Source: Kurthia massiliensis
Lineage (GTDB): Bacteria > Bacillota > Bacilli > Bacillales_A > Planococcaceae
Assembly: GCF_000285555.1 (NCBI RefSeq)
Contig: NZ_HE611003.1
Location: forward strand, 91,683 to 126,350
Reading direction: 5' to 3'
DNA: 34,668 nucleotides
The notes under the pieces were generated by a model that searched no databases, was not told where the DNA came from, and was given only the letters and a program-made list of their open reading frames with translations. Shown here one piece after another: positions 15,426 through 23,160 of this stretch (position 1 is the stretch's first letter; each line of letters starts with the position of its first letter). The translations under genes and the position numbers were made by a program.

Positions 15426-16520
15426 TTAGTGTTTTGCTTGGAATTCTTTCATGAAGTTTGCAAGTGCTTCACAAGTTTCAACAGGTACAGCGTTGTAAAT
15501 AGATGCGCGGCAACCGCCTACTGAACGGTGACCATTTAAACCTACAAAGCCAGCTTCTTTTGCTTCTGCAAGGAATTGTTTTTCTAACGCTTCATCAGCT
15601 ACGCGGAAAGTAATGTTCATTAATGAACGGCTACCTTTTTCTGCGTGACCTACGTAGAAGCCATTACTATTGTCGATGACGTCATAGATTAATGCCGCCT
15701 TTTCTTCGTTGCGTTTTGCGACTGCTTCTACGCCACCTTGTGCTTCAACCCATTTTAATACTTCACCTAACATGTAAATACCGAATGTTGGTGGTGTGTT
15801 GTAAAGTGAGTTTTTGTCAGCATGTGTTGCGTATTTTAACATTGTCGGTACGTTTTCGTTCGCTGTTTCTAAGAAGTCTTTACGAATGATAACAACAGTA
15901 ACACCTGAAGGGCCAAGGTTCTTTTGCGCACCAGCGTAAATCATCGCGAATTTAGAAACGTCTACAGGCTTAGATAAAATATCACTAGACATATCAGCTA
16001 CTAGTGGCACATCGCCTGTGTCAGGGAATTCAGCCCAACCAGTGCCGAAAATCGTGTTGTTCGATGTAATATGAACGTAAGCATCATCTGCATTGTATTT
16101 GATATCTTCAAATGCTGGGATGTTTTTGTAATTGTTTTCTTTCGTGCTTGCTGCGATCGTTGCGTTACCTAGTAGTTTCGCTTCTTTTAACGCTTTTTCA
16201 GACCATGAGCCAGTTTGTACGTAGCTAGCTGTTTGACCTTCTTTTAAGAAGTTCATTGGAAGCATCGTGAACTGTAAGCTTGCGCCGCCTTGTAAGAAAA
16301 GTACTTCGTAGTTTTCAGGAATGTTGAAAAGTTTTTTCAGACGTGCGATTGCTTCAGTATGTACTTCATCATACTCTTTACTACGGTGGCTCATTTCCAT
16401 TACGGACATGCCAGCACCTTTGAAGTCTACTAATTCTTCTTGAGCTTTTTGTAGCACTTCAAGTGGTAATGCTGATGGACCTGCGTTTAAGTTATATGCG
16501 CGTTTAACTGTTGTCGTCAA
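15426..16520 (-). CDS. serC: Phosphoserine aminotransferase
   Basis: 364 residues. PLP-dependent transaminase converting 3-phosphohydroxypyruvate and glutamate to phosphoserine and 2-oxoglutarate in serine synthesis. Landmarks: YNLNAGPSALP at the N-terminus, FLQGGASLQF, and the PLP lysine Lys200 in YAGAQKNLGPSG; the C-terminal GLNGHRSVGGCRASIYNAVP is the family signature. The start is TTG at 16520, with AAGGAGTG 7 bases upstream and no ATG available. A sigma-A promoter lies at 16575-16603, giving a short leader with no room for a T-box. It ends in a strong terminator, so it is monocistronic. Confidence 0.96.
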   Translation of the reverse strand: MTTTVKRAYNLNAGPSALPLEVLQKAQEELVDFKGAGMSVMEMSHRSKEYDEVHTEAIARLKKLFNIPENYEVLFLQGGASLQFTMLPMNFLKEGQTASYVQTGSWSEKALKEAKLLGNATIAASTKENNYKNIPAFEDIKYNADDAYVHITSNNTIFGTGWAEFPDTGDVPLVADMSSDILSKPVDVSKFAMIYAGAQKNLGPSGVTVVIIRKDFLETANENVPTMLKYATHADKNSLYNTPPTFGIYMLGEVLKWVEAQGGVEAVAKRNEEKAALIYDVIDNSNGFYVGHAEKGSRSLMNITFRVADEALEKQFLAEAKEAGFVGLNGHRSVGGCRASIYNAVPVETCEALANFMKEFQAKH

Positions 16521-16574
16521 TGTAATACACTCCTTGTGGATAATTGTTGAGTTTTATTTTACTCTATTTTCAGT

Positions 16575-16603
16575 ATTTTATGAAGGTTTTGACGAATATT
16601 CAA
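16575..16603 (-). promoter_or_regulatory. Sigma-A promoter of serC
   Basis: TTGAAT (16598-16603), 17-base spacer, TAAAAT (16575-16580) read on the minus strand. The predicted transcript starts near 16568. Confidence 0.6.
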
Positions 16604-16914
16604 CTAAAATTGTCATAATATTTTAAAAAAACTGTCTGAAAACAGAATATTATCGTCTAAAAAAGGCACGAACTATCGGAAAAAGCACGATGTCGCTATT
16701 TTATGTAAACGATTACGCAATTGAGAGAATATTTCAGCTGTCCTTCTGACACATACAAACCGAGATATTTCTAATAGAGATGCCTCGTCGATAGCAAATC
16801 ATTTAAAGCTGATACATTCGTAATAGATGATACTGACATAATTGTTTGTTGCTCCTCTGCGTTTTTTGCACACAGTTTAAACGTATCATTTACATACGTA
16901 CGTTAGATGTCAAC
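16604..16914. other. Gene-free stretch between uspA terminator and serC promoter
   Basis: About 310 bases without a convincing reading frame. A cre-like sequence TGTAAACGATTACG (16704-16717) deviates at two positions from the stricter consensus and is ~100 bp upstream of the serC promoter. A GTACGTACG-type palindrome lies near 16896-16903. I see nothing else. Confidence 0.4.
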
Positions 16915-16946
16915 AAAAAAAGAACCGCTTAGGGGCGATTCTTTTT
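16915..16946 (-). terminator. Terminator after universal stress protein gene
   Basis: AAGAATCGC...GCGGTTCTT hairpin on the minus strand followed by TTTTT, directly after the stop at 16953. Confidence 0.88.
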
Positions 16947-16952
16947 AATGGA

Positions 16953-17393
16953 CTAATGCACAATTAATACTTGGCACGGTGCGAGCTGTGCAATTTTTGA
17001 ACTTACGCTACCGAGTAACATACCTTTAAGTCCGCGTAAACCTCGACTACCGATGACGATGACAGATTGAGCTGTTTCTTCTGCATATTGCAACATACGA
17101 TCTGCTGGGTTCCCCGCTAGTGATTGCAATTTAATTTGGCAATCGGGATACTTTGATAACACGATATTTTTCGCTTTCTCAAGACGTTCTGTACTGTCTT
17201 TCACTAATCCTTCATTGACCGTTTTCACGTAGTCACGTGTAACGTCATATGGGTAAGCTGGGGCAATTGGCGCTTGGTGTACATTTATGATTGTCACAAC
17301 ACCATTGTTAAGGCTTGCAAGTTCTGCTGCCGCCTCTAAAATTTTGTCGTTCAAATCTGAATCGTCAATTGCTACAAGAATTTTCTCAAACAT
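16953..17393 (-). CDS. Universal stress protein (UspA family)
   Basis: 146-residue single-domain Usp. N-terminal FEKILVAIDDSDLND and the ATP-binding signature GSRGLRGLKGMLLGSVSSKI (G-2x-G-9x-GS/T) near the C-terminus place it among ATP-binding Usps. The frame also has an ATG at 17402, but that one abuts the AAAGG ribosome binding site; the ATG at 17393 has 9 bases spacing and begins MFEKIL as expected. Role: general stress or starvation survival, mechanism undefined. I looked for a sigma-B promoter upstream and did not find one. Confidence 0.92.
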   Translation of the reverse strand: MFEKILVAIDDSDLNDKILEAAAELASLNNGVVTIINVHQAPIAPAYPYDVTRDYVKTVNEGLVKDSTERLEKAKNIVLSKYPDCQIKLQSLAGNPADRMLQYAEETAQSVIVIGSRGLRGLKGMLLGSVSSKIAQLAPCQVLIVH

Positions 17394-17562
17394 GACACTC
17401 ATCCTTTCGGCATATAATTATCTTTATCATATGACATTAGCCACCAAATATTAACCCTAAATTTACGTTTTAATGGAAATCGTGTCCATTATGTGAGCAT
17501 TATTTGTTTCGTTATTACTTAACTATAGACCTTATTTACATATACCCACTCCATCTGCGCTT

Positions 17563-17596
17563 AAAAAAAGAATCGCACGATGCACGATTCTTTTTT
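17563..17596 (-). terminator. Terminator after heme monooxygenase gene
   Basis: AAAAGAATCG with CGATTCTTTT around a short loop; T-run on the minus strand at 17563-17569. Confidence 0.88.
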
Positions 17597-17598
17597 CA

Positions 17599-17928
17599 TT
17601 AATCTTCGACGAAGTATAAGCCACCTTCTGCATGTAAAATGTAGTCTGGGCGTGGTGGTTTACCGCCGTGCTCTGCAATTTTCTTTTTATGACCAGCGAT
17701 GTGCTCTGGGCTCTTTTCCCAAGCTTTCCATGCTGCTTCAGATTCCCAACGGATTAAAATAGCGATTTCTTGCTCACCGCGACGTGGTTTTGAAACGAGA
17801 ATTTCTCGACCGATATAGCCTTCACGTTGTTCTAAAATCGATGGTTTATCTGACTTTTTACGGAAGCGTGCTGTTGCTTCTTCTAAATAACCTTCTTTAA
17901 TTGTCATACGACGCATTTGTACGAACAT
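17599..17928 (-). CDS. Heme-degrading monooxygenase, HmoA/IsdG-type
   Basis: 109-residue ABM-fold protein. MFVQMRRMTIKEG at the N-terminus, IRWESEAAWKAWEKSPEHIAGH in the middle (the Trp and His expected of the IsdG/HmoA heme site lie here; read as IRWESE and SPEHIAGHK) and a PDYILHAEGG end match Bacillus HmoA as I remember it. It would open the heme ring to free iron. ATG at 17928 with AGGGAGG. It lies 65 bp downstream of fpbQ with a terminator hairpin in between and no promoter of its own visible, so expression may come from leaky readthrough of the Fur-controlled fpbQ transcript. Confidence 0.82.
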   Translation of the reverse strand: MFVQMRRMTIKEGYLEEATARFRKKSDKPSILEQREGYIGREILVSKPRRGEQEIAILIRWESEAAWKAWEKSPEHIAGHKKKIAEHGGKPPRPDYILHAEGGLYFVED

Positions 17929-17945
17929 TATTTTTTCCTCCCTTT

Positions 17946-17978
17946 AAAAAAGAGCATGGCTCAAATTGAGTCATGCTC
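17946..17978 (-). terminator. Terminator after fpbQ, possibly partial
   Basis: GAGCATGACTCA / TGAGCCATGCTC hairpin with a 3-base loop, followed on the minus strand by TTTTTTAAAGGGAGG. The ribosome binding site of the heme monooxygenase gene starts right after the T-run. Confidence 0.88.
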
Positions 17979-17993
17979 CGTGTTATAAGCGAA

Positions 17994-19070
17994 TTATTTT
18001 AATTCGTTTAAGATTTCGTCCATTTTTTCAACTTCAGTTGTTGCACCATTGCTTGAGAAGTACCAGTTAGTACCGTCTAAGTATACGATTGTGCCGTTTT
18101 TGTAAGCTTGAGTTTTCTTGATGATGTCGTTTTCAACGTCTTTTTTCAGCGCTTCAACATCTTGGTCGTTACGGTCGATAACGAATAATACTTCAGGATC
18201 TGCTTTTAAGATACCTTCGTATGAAAGGTTAGAACCGTGAGTTGACGTATCAAGACCTGTAATAGCTGTTTTGAAACCGAATGATTGGTAAACGTATTTG
18301 AAACGAGAGTCGTCACCATCATCGAAACCAGAGATTTGCTTATCAGAGTACATTGTTACTAAAGCGTTATCGTACTTAGAAGCTTTCTCTTGGATTTCTT
18401 TTGTTTTCGCATCTAATGTATCTTTTAACTCTTTTGCTTTATCTTCTTTACCGAAGATTTTTGCAGCTAAGTCGATTGAATCTTCAACACCAGCGATGTA
18501 GTTTGCGTTGTCAGAACCGATGAATACAACGTTTGGTGTGATTTCTTTTAATTGCTCGTAGTAAGAAGATTGACGACCAGACATGAAAATAACATCTGGC
18601 TCAGCTGCTGCGATTGCTTCAAGATCAAGTTCTTTTAAGTTACCAACATCTTGGATATCATCGCTTGGTGCATATTTTTCTTTTAGTTGTTCAGGCATGT
18701 TTCCTTCGCCGCCGCCGTAAGGAATACCGACAATACCTTCAACGCCAAGTGCATCAAGTGTATCTAAGAAACCGTAATCAAGCGTAATAATACGTTTTGG
18801 TTGTTCTTTAAGCTCAACATCTTCAAATACGACTTTTTGAACTTTGCCTGTTGCTTTACCGTCTTTACCTGTTACTTCAAGTTCACGTTCAGCTGTTAAT
18901 GATTTTACTGTCATTGGGAAAGCTGCATCGTTCGCTGCAGTTTTGTTATCGCTCGTAGTTTGTTCTGTTTTTTCTGATGAAGATTTGTCCTCTGATGCAT
19001 CATCTGAACCACAAGCACCTAACATTAAAGTTAAAGCTGCAGTTGCTGTTAATAAACGCCATTTTTTCAT
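17994..19070 (-). CDS. fpbQ: Petrobactin/catecholate siderophore-binding lipoprotein
   Basis: Substrate-binding lipoprotein of a type III (BtuF-like) ABC importer, 358 residues. The signal peptide ends in lipobox LGAC, giving a lipid-anchored cysteine at residue 20 of the chosen start; a Ser/Thr/Asp/Glu-rich linker follows, then the binding domain with KRIITLDYGFLDTLDALGV, PDVIFMSGRQ and DPEVLFVIDRNDQD. Gene order N-O-P-Q and similarity to YclQ support a petrobactin-type ligand. Two starts are possible: TTG at 19076, or ATG at 19070 after AGGAGGAG; I use the ATG. It has its own promoter and Fur box in the 117 bp after fpbP. At 358 residues it is longer than I recall for YclQ (about 317), mostly through the linker. 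Confidence 0.88.
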   Translation of the reverse strand: MKKWRLLTATAALTLMLGACGSDDASEDKSSSEKTEQTTSDNKTAANDAAFPMTVKSLTAERELEVTGKDGKATGKVQKVVFEDVELKEQPKRIITLDYGFLDTLDALGVEGIVGIPYGGGEGNMPEQLKEKYAPSDDIQDVGNLKELDLEAIAAAEPDVIFMSGRQSSYYEQLKEITPNVVFIGSDNANYIAGVEDSIDLAAKIFGKEDKAKELKDTLDAKTKEIQEKASKYDNALVTMYSDKQISGFDDGDDSRFKYVYQSFGFKTAITGLDTSTHGSNLSYEGILKADPEVLFVIDRNDQDVEALKKDVENDIIKKTQAYKNGTIVYLDGTNWYFSSNGATTEVEKMDEILNELK

Positions 19071-19108
19071 TTTCAAATTCTCCTCCTAAAGATGAACCCC
19101 CACCCAAA

Positions 19109-19123
19109 TGAGAGTGATTATCA
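19109..19123 (-). promoter_or_regulatory. Fur box controlling fpbQ
   Basis: TGAGAGTGATTATCA matches 13 of 15 positions of the classic Fur box TGATAATGATTATCA. It lies about 14-28 bases downstream of the predicted transcription start, where bound Fur would block elongation or initiation. Confidence 0.75.
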
Positions 19124-19143
19124 TTTACAATTAACTAAACCTT

Positions 19144-19172
19144 ATTGTACGGATACAATAAGATTTTGTCAA
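19144..19172 (-). promoter_or_regulatory. Strong sigma-A promoter of fpbQ
   Basis: TTGACA (19167-19172), 17-base spacer, TACAAT (19144-19149) on the minus strand. It lies between fpbP and fpbQ, so the binding protein can be made in excess over the permease. Confidence 0.85.
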
Positions 19173-19187
19173 CAGCATTTTGGTAAT

Positions 19188-19952
19188 TTATTGGGATTGG
19201 AAATATACGCAAATACGACAGCCATCTTGCTCTTGCACAGGAATCGTCATATCGTATACATCGCGTAGTGCATTCGTATTAATAATTTCTGATGTCGGAC
19301 CGTCTTTAACGAGGCGACCATTTTTCAACGCGACGATGCGATCTGAATATACCGACGCGAAGTTAATATCGTGCAGCACGATGACAACTGTTTTACCGAG
19401 CTCATCAACAAGTTTACGTAAAATTTTCATAATTTGCACTGAGTGTTTCATGTCCAAGTTATTCAGTGGTTCATCTAGCAAAATGTATTCTGTATCTTGC
19501 GCGATGACCATTGAAATGAACGCACGTTGCTTTTGTCCACCTGATAATTCATCTAAAAACTTATGCTGAATTTCAGTTAAGTTCATATACGATAACGCTT
19601 CATCTACTTTTGCGTTATCTTCATCTGTCAAACGTCCTTTTGAATATGGATAACGACCGAAAGAAACGAGTTCACGAATCGTTAAACGTACGTTAATAAA
19701 GTTTGATTGTTTTAAAATCGCCACGCGTTTTGCGAAGTCTTGTGATTTTAACTTTTTCACATCTTTTTTATCTAACAGTACTTCACCTGTATCTGAATCT
19801 AACAGACGACTCACCATTGATAATAACGTCGATTTACCGGCACCATTCGGCCCGATAAACGATGTAATTTTCCCAGATTCAATTGTCACTGACACATCTT
19901 CTACAACAGGTTTCTTCCCAAAAAATTTCGATAAGCCTTTAATTTCAATCAT
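19188..19952 (-). CDS. fpbP: Siderophore ABC transporter ATPase
   Basis: 254-residue cytoplasmic ATPase. Walker A GPNGAGKST, the ABC signature LSGGQKQR, Walker B EYILLDEPLNNLD and the switch His in VIVLHDINF are intact. Segments such as VSFGRYPYSKGRLT and SVQIMKILRKLVDELGKT are close to what I recall of Bacillus YclP. The start overlaps the fpbO stop by four bases (ATGA), implying translational coupling. It ends shortly before the separate fpbQ promoter. Confidence 0.93.
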   Translation of the reverse strand: MIEIKGLSKFFGKKPVVEDVSVTIESGKITSFIGPNGAGKSTLLSMVSRLLDSDTGEVLLDKKDVKKLKSQDFAKRVAILKQSNFINVRLTIRELVSFGRYPYSKGRLTDEDNAKVDEALSYMNLTEIQHKFLDELSGGQKQRAFISMVIAQDTEYILLDEPLNNLDMKHSVQIMKILRKLVDELGKTVVIVLHDINFASVYSDRIVALKNGRLVKDGPTSEIINTNALRDVYDMTIPVQEQDGCRICVYFQSQ

Positions 19953-20920
19953 CCTGCTGCCCTACTTTCTTTCAATAATAAGTAAATGAAGTACACGCCA
20001 CCAACGAAATTGATAATAACACTAAGTGTCGTTTCTAAGTCGAAGATGTACTGTACGAGGAATTGACCACCGACAAGTGCAATAATACTAAATAGGCTAG
20101 CGCCTAAAATTAATACCGAATGTTTATACGTCACTAAAAACTGATACGCTAAGTTAGAAACGATTAACCCTAAAAACGTAATCGGACCGACAAGCGCTGT
20201 AGATGTCGCAATTAAAATCGATGCTAAAATTAATACTTTTAATACCATACGATCGTAATTAACACCTAAGTTCATCGCTGTTTCGCGACCTAAGTTCATG
20301 ACGTCTAAATCGCGCATCATACGCGCGCCATATAAGAAACATAAAATTAAAATGACCGCAGCAATACCGACAAGTTCTGATTTCACGTTTGAGAAACTTG
20401 CGAACAGTTTTCCTTGTAAGCTTAAATATTCAATCGGGTCGATAATCACTTGTAAGAAACTTACGAGACTACCGAGTAATGTCCCGATGATCATCCCTGC
20501 AAGTAATAGAAGGAAGATCGGATATTTATCTGCACGGAATAAGAAACGATAAAGTAATAACGCGAATAAAACCATCGCGATAATTGCTGTACCGAAGTTT
20601 AAATAACGGTCGACAACGAATACTGATGCTGAGCCGAGGAAGAAGAAAATGACCGTTTGGACTACTTCATACATCGAATCAACACCGATCATTGACGGCG
20701 TTAAAATACGGTTGCGCGTGACCGTTTGGAACATAATCGTCGCATACGCAATCGCAATTGCCGTAATAATCATTGCGCAAACGCGCATCACACGGCGTGG
20801 AAAGGCATAGCTGAAGCCGCCTTGAATGTTATAAAATAAATAGCCGGTAATCGATAACGCGGCAATCACGACTAAAATGAGAATTTTCATCGCGTTACGT
20901 TTTTTAATACTACTTTGCAT
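19949..20920 (-). CDS. fpbO: Siderophore ABC transporter permease
   Basis: 323-residue FecCD-family permease with about nine to ten membrane helices. Family features: TPSMIGVDSMYEVVQTVIFF, LGRETAMNLGVNYDRM (the loop that contacts the ATPase) and VGPITFLGLIVSNLAY. The frame extends to 20959, but AGGGGGAAAG precedes the ATG at 20920, and this start overlaps the fpbN stop by 11 bases. It pairs with FpbN to form the channel of the importer. Confidence 0.92.
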   Translation of the reverse strand: MQSSIKKRNAMKILILVVIAALSITGYLFYNIQGGFSYAFPRRVMRVCAMIITAIAIAYATIMFQTVTRNRILTPSMIGVDSMYEVVQTVIFFFLGSASVFVVDRYLNFGTAIIAMVLFALLLYRFLFRADKYPIFLLLLAGMIIGTLLGSLVSFLQVIIDPIEYLSLQGKLFASFSNVKSELVGIAAVILILCFLYGARMMRDLDVMNLGRETAMNLGVNYDRMVLKVLILASILIATSTALVGPITFLGLIVSNLAYQFLVTYKHSVLILGASLFSIIALVGGQFLVQYIFDLETTLSVIINFVGGVYFIYLLLKESRAAG

Positions 20921-21863
20921 ATGCTTTCCCCCTAAACAACATGAATAAGAAGATCGCACTACCGATGACCGCTACTGTCGTATTGACTGGAATTTCATAA
21001 GGTGCCACGATCACACGGCTAATAATGTCACATGTAAGTAAGAATACGACACCGAGTGCTACTGTATGTGGAATCGTTTTGCGTAAGTTATCCCCTAAGT
21101 ATAACGACACAATATTTGGCACGATCAATCCTAAGAAAGGAATAACGCCGACAGTTAAGACGACTGTCGTTGAAATGACTGCGATAATGACAAGGCCAAT
21201 ATTTAATACCGTTTTATAACTTAACCCTAAGTTTTTCGCGAAGTCTTCACCCATACCGGCAACCATGAATTTATTCGCAAATATGTACGCGAGGATAATC
21301 GCTGGTACCGCTACGTATAATAGTTCGTAACGTCCTGATACGACTAACGTAAAGCTTCCTAAGAAAAATGAACTGACGTTTTGTAACACGTCTGCTTCGT
21401 ACCCGATAAACGTTGTAATTGAAGAAATGATATTCCCGTACATAATACCGATTAGTGGCACGAAAATAACGTCCTTAAATTTAATACGATCAAGTAAACG
21501 CATAAATAAATACGTTCCAATTAAGGCGAATGCAAAGCCGAACATAATTTTTTGCATGTACGATACGTTCGTGAAGAACACCATCGAAATGACAATCCCT
21601 AATTTTGCTGCATCTAACGTACCTGCTGTCGTTGGCGATACGAACTTATTACGACTTAGTGATTGCATAATTAAACCTGCGATACTCATACCAGCTCCGG
21701 CAAGAATAATCGCCATTAAACGGGGTAAGCGACTGATTAAGAAAATTTCTACTTCATCAGAAGGACCGTTCCATAAATCACTCGGTTTAATATCAATCGC
21801 ACCAGTGAACAGCGAGATGAAAGATAAAATAATCGCAGCAACGATTAACATCCATAATCTCAT
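20910..21863 (-). CDS. fpbN: Siderophore ABC transporter permease
   Basis: 317-residue FecCD permease, first gene of the operon. MRLWMLIVAAIILSFISLFTG begins the first helix (read as MRLWMLIVAAI); RLPRLMAIILAGAGMSIAGLIMQSL, of which RLPRLMAIILAGAG is the family hallmark, is followed by NKFVSPTTAGTLDAAKLGI, and later GEDFAKNLGLSYK and VGVIPFLGLIVPNIVS. ATG at 21863 with GAGGGC. A promoter with a near-perfect Fur box lies just upstream. FpbN-O-P-Q in this order is the arrangement of Bacillus yclNOPQ, the petrobactin importer. Confidence 0.92.
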   Translation of the reverse strand: MRLWMLIVAAIILSFISLFTGAIDIKPSDLWNGPSDEVEIFLISRLPRLMAIILAGAGMSIAGLIMQSLSRNKFVSPTTAGTLDAAKLGIVISMVFFTNVSYMQKIMFGFAFALIGTYLFMRLLDRIKFKDVIFVPLIGIMYGNIISSITTFIGYEADVLQNVSSFFLGSFTLVVSGRYELLYVAVPAIILAYIFANKFMVAGMGEDFAKNLGLSYKTVLNIGLVIIAVISTTVVLTVGVIPFLGLIVPNIVSLYLGDNLRKTIPHTVALGVVFLLTCDIISRVIVAPYEIPVNTTVAVIGSAIFLFMLFRGKAYAK

Positions 21864-21904
21864 TTTTTTGCCCTCATTTTATTAAATTTCTTTTCGCATG
21901 ATAA

Positions 21905-21919
21905 TGAAAATGATTATCA
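21905..21919 (-). promoter_or_regulatory. Fur box of the fpbNOP operon
   Basis: TGAAAATGATTATCA matches 14 of 15 positions of the Fur box; a second overlapping half (TGATAAT at 21899-21905) extends it to a 21-base Fur region. It sits just downstream of the predicted transcription start. Confidence 0.85.
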
Positions 21920-21934
21920 TTTAATCCTTCCAAT

Positions 21935-21963
21935 ATTATTACGTATCTTCTCTAAAAATTCAA
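21935..21963 (-). promoter_or_regulatory. Promoter of the fpbNOP operon
   Basis: TTGAAT (21958-21963), 17-base spacer, AATAAT (21935-21940) on the minus strand; the Fur box lies 15 bases beyond the -10 box. Confidence 0.6.
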
Positions 21964-22147
21964 GGTTTGCCACTGATTGAGAATGTATACCAATATGCAT
22001 CACGTACAAGATTTCTTTCCTATAGACATTTTTCTATACACGTTATAGAAAGACTACTTTCTCCCACTTCATAATTTTTTTTATCATTCATTTTAATTTA
22101 TAATCATTTTAAATATTGCGCTTCCGCTTTGAAAATCACTTTTTTCC
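21964..22147. other. Intergenic stretch with two operator-like palindromes
   Basis: No gene. It holds a perfect 8 bp inverted repeat TTTCTATA-CACGT-TATAGAAA (22031-22051) and a PerR-like box TTATAATCATTTTAA (22098-22112, 14 of 15 positions of TTATAATNATTATAA). Neither is close to a recognised promoter. Confidence 0.4.
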
Positions 22148-22183
22148 ACAAAAAAAGCACACCGCGTCATTGTGCAGTGTGCG
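22148..22183 (-). terminator. Terminator after histidine phosphatase gene
   Basis: GCACAC/GTGTGC arms followed by a run of seven T on the minus strand, ten bases after the stop at 22193. Confidence 0.85.
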
Positions 22184-22192
22184 CTCATTTCA

Positions 22193-22801
22193 TTAAAATT
22201 CTTCATATTCATACGTGTATCGTTTCACTTGACCATCTGCTAATTTAAAGAACGTTTCGTGGCTTGCTTCTAATCGAAGCGCGTCATCTTTATGTAGCTG
22301 TTGATACAGTCCACGAATGATTCTACTCGTGACGCCATGTGCGACGATAATCAGTTTTGGCTCGTCTTTTACACTGTCCAAAAAGTCTGAAATACGTGCT
22401 TCGACATCTGCATAACGTTCTCCTTCTAACGAATTAAAATACCAGTTGTAATGGTTCGTACCTTCTAGGAGACGTGGCCATTGTGCTTTAATGTCTTCAA
22501 TGTAAAGCCCTGACCAATTACCGACCGACACTTCTTGTAGTCTCGGATCATAAATGACATTTTCTTTATCATACATTAAAACGTCGCACAAAATATTCGT
22601 ACTTTCTACTGTACGACCGAGTGGACTCGATATGATTTTCCAATCGTGAATATTTTCAATCTCCATCTTTAACATACGACCGATATGATACATTTGATCG
22701 CGGCCTTCTTGCGTCAATGGTGAATCCCCTTGACCTTGGAATTTCCCAATCGTGTTAAATTCTGTTTCACCGTGGCGAATCACATACATTGTTTGTCCCA
22801 T
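22193..22801 (-). CDS. Histidine phosphatase (phosphoglycerate mutase-like) family protein
   Basis: 202 residues. YVIRHGETEFNTIGKFQGQG carries the catalytic RHG (His10), followed by SPLGRTVEST and LQEVSVGNWSG, and the second catalytic His in IIVAHGVTSR near residue 155. This is the co-factor-dependent PGM superfamily; with ~200 residues and no PGM-specific insert it is more likely a broad phosphatase (PhoE/YhfR-like or CobC-like) than a glycolytic mutase. No cobalamin genes are nearby. ATG at 22801 after AGGGGGCGTTTA. Confidence 0.88.
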   Translation of the reverse strand: MGQTMYVIRHGETEFNTIGKFQGQGDSPLTQEGRDQMYHIGRMLKMEIENIHDWKIISSPLGRTVESTNILCDVLMYDKENVIYDPRLQEVSVGNWSGLYIEDIKAQWPRLLEGTNHYNWYFNSLEGERYADVEARISDFLDSVKDEPKLIIVAHGVTSRIIRGLYQQLHKDDALRLEASHETFFKLADGQVKRYTYEYEEF

Positions 22802-23160
22802 CTAAACGCCCCCTATCACAACATGTCTTTACTTCATCATTCACTAAAATTCAAATCATTAAACGTCTTTCTTTACGAAAAGCAGTTCTAACACCGTTTC
22901 ATTTTTACTTCAAAAGGCCTTATTTTCGTTGAAAAATATCGAAAAAAGGAATCTTATACCCTTTTTACCGACATCCATAAATGGTTTAAACTAGTAAATA
23001 AGAGAAAAATAATAATATAAGCTAAAAAATACCAAAATTATTTAAGGAGGCATTTAATAAATATAAAAGTAACATGGCGATGCAACATCAAATTTTTTAC
23101 GACTCTATCAACACATGCACGTAGCCAACGGAATATATAGAGAAAAGGTGAAGGAGATTG
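22802..23160. other. Gene-free region upstream of the secreted protein gene
   Basis: About 360 bases. A plus-strand promoter is possible: TTTAAA (22985-22990), 17 bases, AATAAT (23008-23013). A perfect but orphan ribosome binding site AAGGAGG lies at 23044-23050 with no start codon within 20 bases; the next ATG (23074) opens only 16 codons. The rest is AT-rich and shows nothing else. Confidence 0.35.

Noticed and set aside
16704..16717. cre-like sequence upstream of serC
   Set aside because: Two mismatches to the stricter consensus and about 100 bp upstream of the only promoter seen; probably chance.
17394..17560. Sigma-B promoter for the universal stress protein gene
   Set aside because: A GGGTTA is present but no GTTT-type -35 box lies 12-14 bases upstream.
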